64,000 bases of DNA from Rhodopseudomonas sp. P2A-2r. Lineage in GTDB: Bacteria > Pseudomonadota > Alphaproteobacteria > Rhizobiales > Xanthobacteraceae. The DNA is taken from positions 2,698,001 through 2,762,000 of the forward strand of contig NZ_CP110389.1 of the NCBI RefSeq assembly GCF_026015985.1, given 5' to 3'. Made by a program: the position numbers and the translations under genes. Shown here in pieces: positions 61,100-64,000 of this stretch; position 1 is the stretch's first letter, and each line of letters starts with the position of its first letter. The notes beneath the pieces are model-generated. The model searched no databases, was not told the DNA's origin, and was given only the letters and a program-made list of their open reading frames with translations.

Positions 61100-62424
61100 T
61101 GGCGGGCTTCCTCGACGATATCAGCGGAGATCGTGGTCTGGTGATTCAGGAACACGGTCGGCGCGCGGTGGCCGATCAATCCGCGCGGCCGCCAGATCAT
61201 CAGCAGCACCATGGCGAAGCCGAACACCAGCATGCGGTACTGCTCGAGGCCGCGGAACAGTTCGAAGCCGCCGATCATGGTCAGCGCCGCCAGCGCCACG
61301 CCGAGCTGCGAGCCCAATCCGCCGAGCACGACAATGGCCAGCACCAGCGCCGATTCCTGGAAAGTAAAGGATTCCGGGCTGATGAAGCCCTGTCGCGTGG
61401 CGAAGAACGAGCCGGCAAAGCCGGCGAACATGGCGCCGGTCGCGAAGGCGGTGAGTTTCGTCGTGGTGGTGTTGATGCCGAGCGCGCGGCAGGCGACCTC
61501 GTCCTCGCGGAGCGCTTCCCAGGCGCGGCCGATCGGCAGCGCGCGCAGCCGGATGGTGACCCAGTTGGTCAGCAGCGCCAATGCCAGGATCAGGTAGAAC
61601 AGGAACACGATGCGATGGGTGGGCGAGAATTCGATGCCGAGCCGCGCCGCGAGGCCGTCGTCGCCCGGCGACAGCGGAATGCCGAAGAAGGTCGGGCGCG
61701 GGATGCCCGATACGCCGTTGGGGCCGCCGGTGAGATCCTGCCAGTTGATGATGACGAGGCGGATGATTTCGCCGAACGCCAGCGTGACGATGGCGAGATA
61801 ATCGCCGCGCAGCCGCAGCACCGGGAAGCCGAGCAGCACGCCGAAGAACGCCGCCAGGATGCCGGCGAGCGGCAGGCAGATCCAGAACGACAGGCCGAAA
61901 TTGGTCGCCAGCAGCGCGTAGGAATAGGCGCCGACCGCGTAGAAGGCGACGTAGCCGAGGTCGAGCAGGCCGGCGAGGCCGACCACCACGTTAAGCCCCC
62001 AACCGAGCATCACATAGGTCAGCACAAGGATGCCGAGATCGAGGATGTAGCGCTGGTCGTAGAAGATCACCGGCACCAGAAACGTGAAGATCAGCAGCAC
62101 CGGCGCGATGGCGCGGCGCGCCACGGCGAGCGCCTTCGTGGTCCCGGGCGTCACGATCCTGATGGTGTCGACCGGTCCCCACCAGGCGCGCAACAGCTCG
62201 ACCACGATACTGCCGCCGAACACCACGGCGACCATGATCGCGAGATCGCCGAACCGCGTCCAGTAAATCAGTTGGCCGCTGGGGCCGGCCTCGGTGCGCA
62301 CGCCGATCATCAGCGAGAACAGCACCAGGGCCACCAGCGCGGAGATCAGCGCCTTCTTGAAGGTGAACGCCAGATCCGGGCCGCGGGCGACTTTGGCGTG
62401 AGCGGCGTTGGCTGCCACGGCCAT
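61096..62424 (-). CDS. livM: branched-chain amino acid ABC transporter permease LivM
   Basis: A 442-residue inner-membrane subunit with about ten helices. An N-terminal extension (about 1-130, including two or three helices) precedes the conserved core LGWGLNVVVGLAGLLDLGYVAFYAVGAYSYALL. The ATPase-contact loop follows RAWEALREDEVACRALGIN. ATG 62424 overlaps the livH stop by one base (ATGA). The C-terminus is RPRGLIGHRAPTVFLN. Confidence 0.95.
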   Translation of the reverse strand: MAVAANAAHAKVARGPDLAFTFKKALISALVALVLFSLMIGVRTEAGPSGQLIYWTRFGDLAIMVAVVFGGSIVVELLRAWWGPVDTIRIVTPGTTKALAVARRAIAPVLLIFTFLVPVIFYDQRYILDLGILVLTYVMLGWGLNVVVGLAGLLDLGYVAFYAVGAYSYALLATNFGLSFWICLPLAGILAAFFGVLLGFPVLRLRGDYLAIVTLAFGEIIRLVIINWQDLTGGPNGVSGIPRPTFFGIPLSPGDDGLAARLGIEFSPTHRIVFLFYLILALALLTNWVTIRLRALPIGRAWEALREDEVACRALGINTTTTKLTAFATGAMFAGFAGSFFATRQGFISPESFTFQESALVLAIVVLGGLGSQLGVALAALTMIGGFELFRGLEQYRMLVFGFAMVLLMIWRPRGLIGHRAPTVFLNHQTTISADIVEEARQ

Positions 62425-63341
62425 CAAACTTTTTCGACTTCCGGCCGGCCGAGCAGGCCGGTCGGCAGGAAGATCAGCACGACGATCAGGATCGAGAACG
62501 CCGCGACATCCTTGTACTCGGTCGAGAAATACGCCGCCCACAGGGTCTCGATCAGGCCGATCAGCAGGCCGCCGAGCATCGCGCCGGGCAGAGAGCCGAT
62601 GCCGCCGAGCACGGCGGCGGTAAACGCCTTGATGCCGGCGACGAAGCCCATGAAGAAGTCGACCAGGCCGTAATACAGCAGGTACATCATGCCGGCGACC
62701 GCGGCGAGCGCGGCGCCGATCACGAAGGTCATGGAGATGGTGCGATCGACGTCGACGCCGAGCAGGGACGCCATGGTCTGGTCCTGCTCGCAGGCGCGCA
62801 TGTCGCGGCCGAACCGGGTGCGCGCGACGAGGTAGGTGAAGATCGCCAGCAGTACGATGGTGGTGATCACGACGATGATCTGCACATTGGACAGCCGCAC
62901 GGCAAAGCCACCGGCACCTTCATGCAGCGTGTAGCCGCCGGTGATGATCGGCGGCACCGGCTTGACCCGCGCGCCCTGGGCGACCTGCGAGTAATTGGTG
63001 AGCACGAAGGACATGCCGATCGCCGACAGCATCGGCGCGAGGCGGAACGAGTGCCGCAACGGCCGGTAGGCGATGCGTTCGATGGTCCAGCCATACAGGG
63101 CCGTAACCGCCATCGACACCAGCAGCACGATCAGCAGGATCACCGGTACTACGGTGAGGCCGATGGAGACCAGGATCAGGAAGGTGATCAGCGCGATGAA
63201 ACCGCCGATCATGAAGATGTCGCCATGAGCGAAGTTGATCATGCCGACGATGCCGTAGACCATCGTGTAGCCGATGGCGATCAGGCCGTAGATCGAGCCG
63301 AGCACGAGTCCGTTGATCAACTGCTGGGCGAAATAGTCCAT
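62424..63341 (-). CDS. livH: branched-chain amino acid ABC transporter permease LivH
   Basis: A 305-residue inner-membrane subunit. MDYFAQQLINGLVLGSIYGLIAIGYTMVYGIVGMINFAHGDIFMIGGF is the family start (abridged: MINFAHGDIFM). RFGRDMRACEQDQTMASLLGVDVDRTISMTFVIGAALAAVAG is the coupling-loop region (abridged: RACEQDQTMASLLG). It is first gene of the operon livH-livM-livG-livF-two binding proteins. The promoter is expected upstream of 63341. Confidence 0.95.
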   Translation of the reverse strand: MDYFAQQLINGLVLGSIYGLIAIGYTMVYGIVGMINFAHGDIFMIGGFIALITFLILVSIGLTVVPVILLIVLLVSMAVTALYGWTIERIAYRPLRHSFRLAPMLSAIGMSFVLTNYSQVAQGARVKPVPPIITGGYTLHEGAGGFAVRLSNVQIIVVITTIVLLAIFTYLVARTRFGRDMRACEQDQTMASLLGVDVDRTISMTFVIGAALAAVAGMMYLLYYGLVDFFMGFVAGIKAFTAAVLGGIGSLPGAMLGGLLIGLIETLWAAYFSTEYKDVAAFSILIVVLIFLPTGLLGRPEVEKV

Positions 63342-63419
63342 GCGCTGTCGTGTCTGCCGTGAAAGACGCGGGCGACATCCCGGCAGCCGGAACATCGTCG
63401 GTCATCGTTTTCTAACAGC

Positions 63420-63447
63420 GTGCACAAGGCGCCGCAACCGTGTGCAC
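63420..63447. promoter_or_regulatory. paired GTGCAC sites upstream of livH
   Basis: Two identical 6-bp palindromes, GTGCAC at 63420-63425 and 63442-63447, lie 22 bp apart (two helical turns), 79-106 bases upstream of livH. They are followed by AT-rich DNA and a third related palindrome (CTGCAGTGCAG near 63490). A dimer-of-dimers operator is plausible, for example for an Lrp/LysR-type regulator; no regulator gene is adjacent. Confidence 0.35.
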
Positions 63448-63614
63448 TGCGACTAAAGTGAGCTGCACATGGCGTATTTTTTATCGCACTGCAGTGCAGT
63501 TCCGGACTCCATGCTGTCATTAAATCGCCGCGCAATGATCACCCGGGAACAGAAACCAATTTCCTGGGCGCCAGTTGTCTATGCGTTGAATGGTTCAACA
63601 AGGGAGATTGCAGA

Positions 63615-63902
63615 ATGTCCAATCAGAACCAGAATCCGGGCCAGCAGAATCAGAGCCCAGGTCAGAAGCCCGGCCAGCAGGGCGGCGGCCAGAAGCCCGG
63701 ACAGCAGCAGCAGGATCCGAACCGCCAGGGCGGTCAGCAACAGGGCGGCCAGCAGCCGGGTGGCGGGCAGGGCGAGCGCCAGCAGCGCAGCCGGCCGAAC
63801 AGTGGAAACAGGGAGGCCCCGCCGGAAGGCGGGGCTTTTTCATTTGGCAAGCGAGAACGACCGCCGGTGGCGGTTATCCCGTCCTCGCTGAAATTAAGGT
63901 AA
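63615..63902 (+). CDS. Gln/Gly/Pro-rich low-complexity small protein
   Basis: An open frame of 95 residues starting MSNQNQNPGQQNQSPGQKPGQ and built of NPGQ/GQKPGQQ-like repeats up to about residue 60; hydrophilic and likely disordered. GGGAGATTG precedes ATG 63615. A strong terminator hairpin lies inside the last third of the frame, and composition changes there (APPEGGAFSFGKRERPPVAVIPSSLKLR), so the true protein may end near 63810. Related short proteins occur in Rhodopseudomonas/Bradyrhizobium (from memory); no function is known. Confidence 0.5.
   Translation: MSNQNQNPGQQNQSPGQKPGQQGGGQKPGQQQQDPNRQGGQQQGGQQPGGGQGERQQRSRPNSGNREAPPEGGAFSFGKRERPPVAVIPSSLKLR
63813..63840 (+). terminator. intrinsic terminator overlapping the 3' part of the Gln/Gly-rich ORF
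   Basis: GCCCCGCC (63816-63823), tetraloop GGAA, GGCGGGGC (63828-63835), then TTTTT. The stem is perfect and can extend by A-U and G-U pairs at its base. It is a textbook rho-independent terminator, which makes translation through it unexpected. Confidence 0.8.
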
Positions 63903-63950
63903 ATAAAGGGTTACCGTTGCCTGCCCGGGCTAGCGAAGGTTACCTCGCCG

Positions 63951-64000
63951 ATGTCGGGCTCGACTCGGGTTGCGGGCGACAGTGTTGGCGGAACGGGCAA
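63951..64000 (+). CDS. possible start of a gene running off the window
   Basis: ATG 63951 opens a frame MSGSTRVAGDSVGGTG that is still open at the last base. GAAGG lies about 13 bases upstream, a weak site. With only 16 codons no family can be named; it may be chance. Confidence 0.2.
   Translation, partial: MSGSTRVAGDSVGGTG

Overview
The window is about 65% G+C and looks like a chromosomal stretch of an alphaproteobacterium of the Bradyrhizobium/Rhodopseudomonas group (Nitrobacteraceae). This is inferred from the purC-purS-purQ-purL proteins, the DUF1476 (ATPase zeta-type) protein, the ribbon-helix-helix protein, egtB-egtD, CGFS glutaredoxin plus BolA, and the many intergenic palindromes. 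No tRNA, rRNA, CRISPR array, prophage or complete insertion sequence was seen. Most of it is housekeeping and transport DNA with small accessory insertions.

Layout. 1-5.5 kb: 3' part of icd, a membrane-anchored alpha/beta hydrolase, a TrmJ-type methyltransferase fused to a DUF559 nuclease-fold domain, and a frameshifted PEP mutase-family gene. 5.5-7.1 kb: a low-G+C scar containing a 111-bp MITE-like element between two gene fragments, then an RHH protein. 7.3-13.2 kb: a sigma-54 activator divergent from a cyanate module (binding protein, permease, ATPase, cyanase) that carries a textbook -24/-12 promoter. A decayed cyanase fragment lies 0.6 kb downstream of cynS. 13.3-17 kb: small secreted protein, VOC protein, WYL regulator, luciferase-like oxidoreductase and DUF1476 protein. 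17.2-27.8 kb: purine genes purC, purS, purQ and purL, interrupted by two small coiled-coil genes and by Bug-type, DppA-type, MOSC, FAD-dependent and thioesterase genes.

27.9-33.4 kb: class II aldolase, MOSC/ferredoxin-reductase fusion (frameshifted), hydroxyacid dehydrogenase, acyltransferase and DUF427. 33.6-36.9 kb: bolA and grxD flanking the ergothioneine genes egtB-egtD. 37-41 kb: two tandem serine hydrolases (the second frameshifted) and threonine aldolase. 41.2-45 kb: rpsD with its own promoter and structured leader, an E2-like acyltransferase, HpcH aldolase, cupin and murI. 45.3-54.5 kb: DUF2235 protein, MOSC protein, purB, a phosphoesterase plus kinase-Usp pair, rpe, EF-hand and KTSC proteins. 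54.6-63.3 kb: P1 peptidase, ccdA and a complete branched-chain amino-acid ABC operon (livHMGF plus two near-identical binding proteins). The window ends with a Gln/Gly-rich small protein.

Themes. Purine synthesis is represented by purC, purS, purQ, purL and purB. Cyanate import and hydrolysis appear to be controlled by sigma-54 rather than by CynR. Palindromic repeats of several families fill most intergenic gaps, including gaps inside the cyn and liv operons. Three genes are broken by what looks like a single missing base each, so either recent decay or base-level sequence error must be considered. Nothing resembling a defence island was found. The least conventional items are the sigma-54 cyanate circuit, the TrmJ-DUF559 fusion, the kinase-Usp/phosphoesterase pair, the MITE and the rpsD leader.
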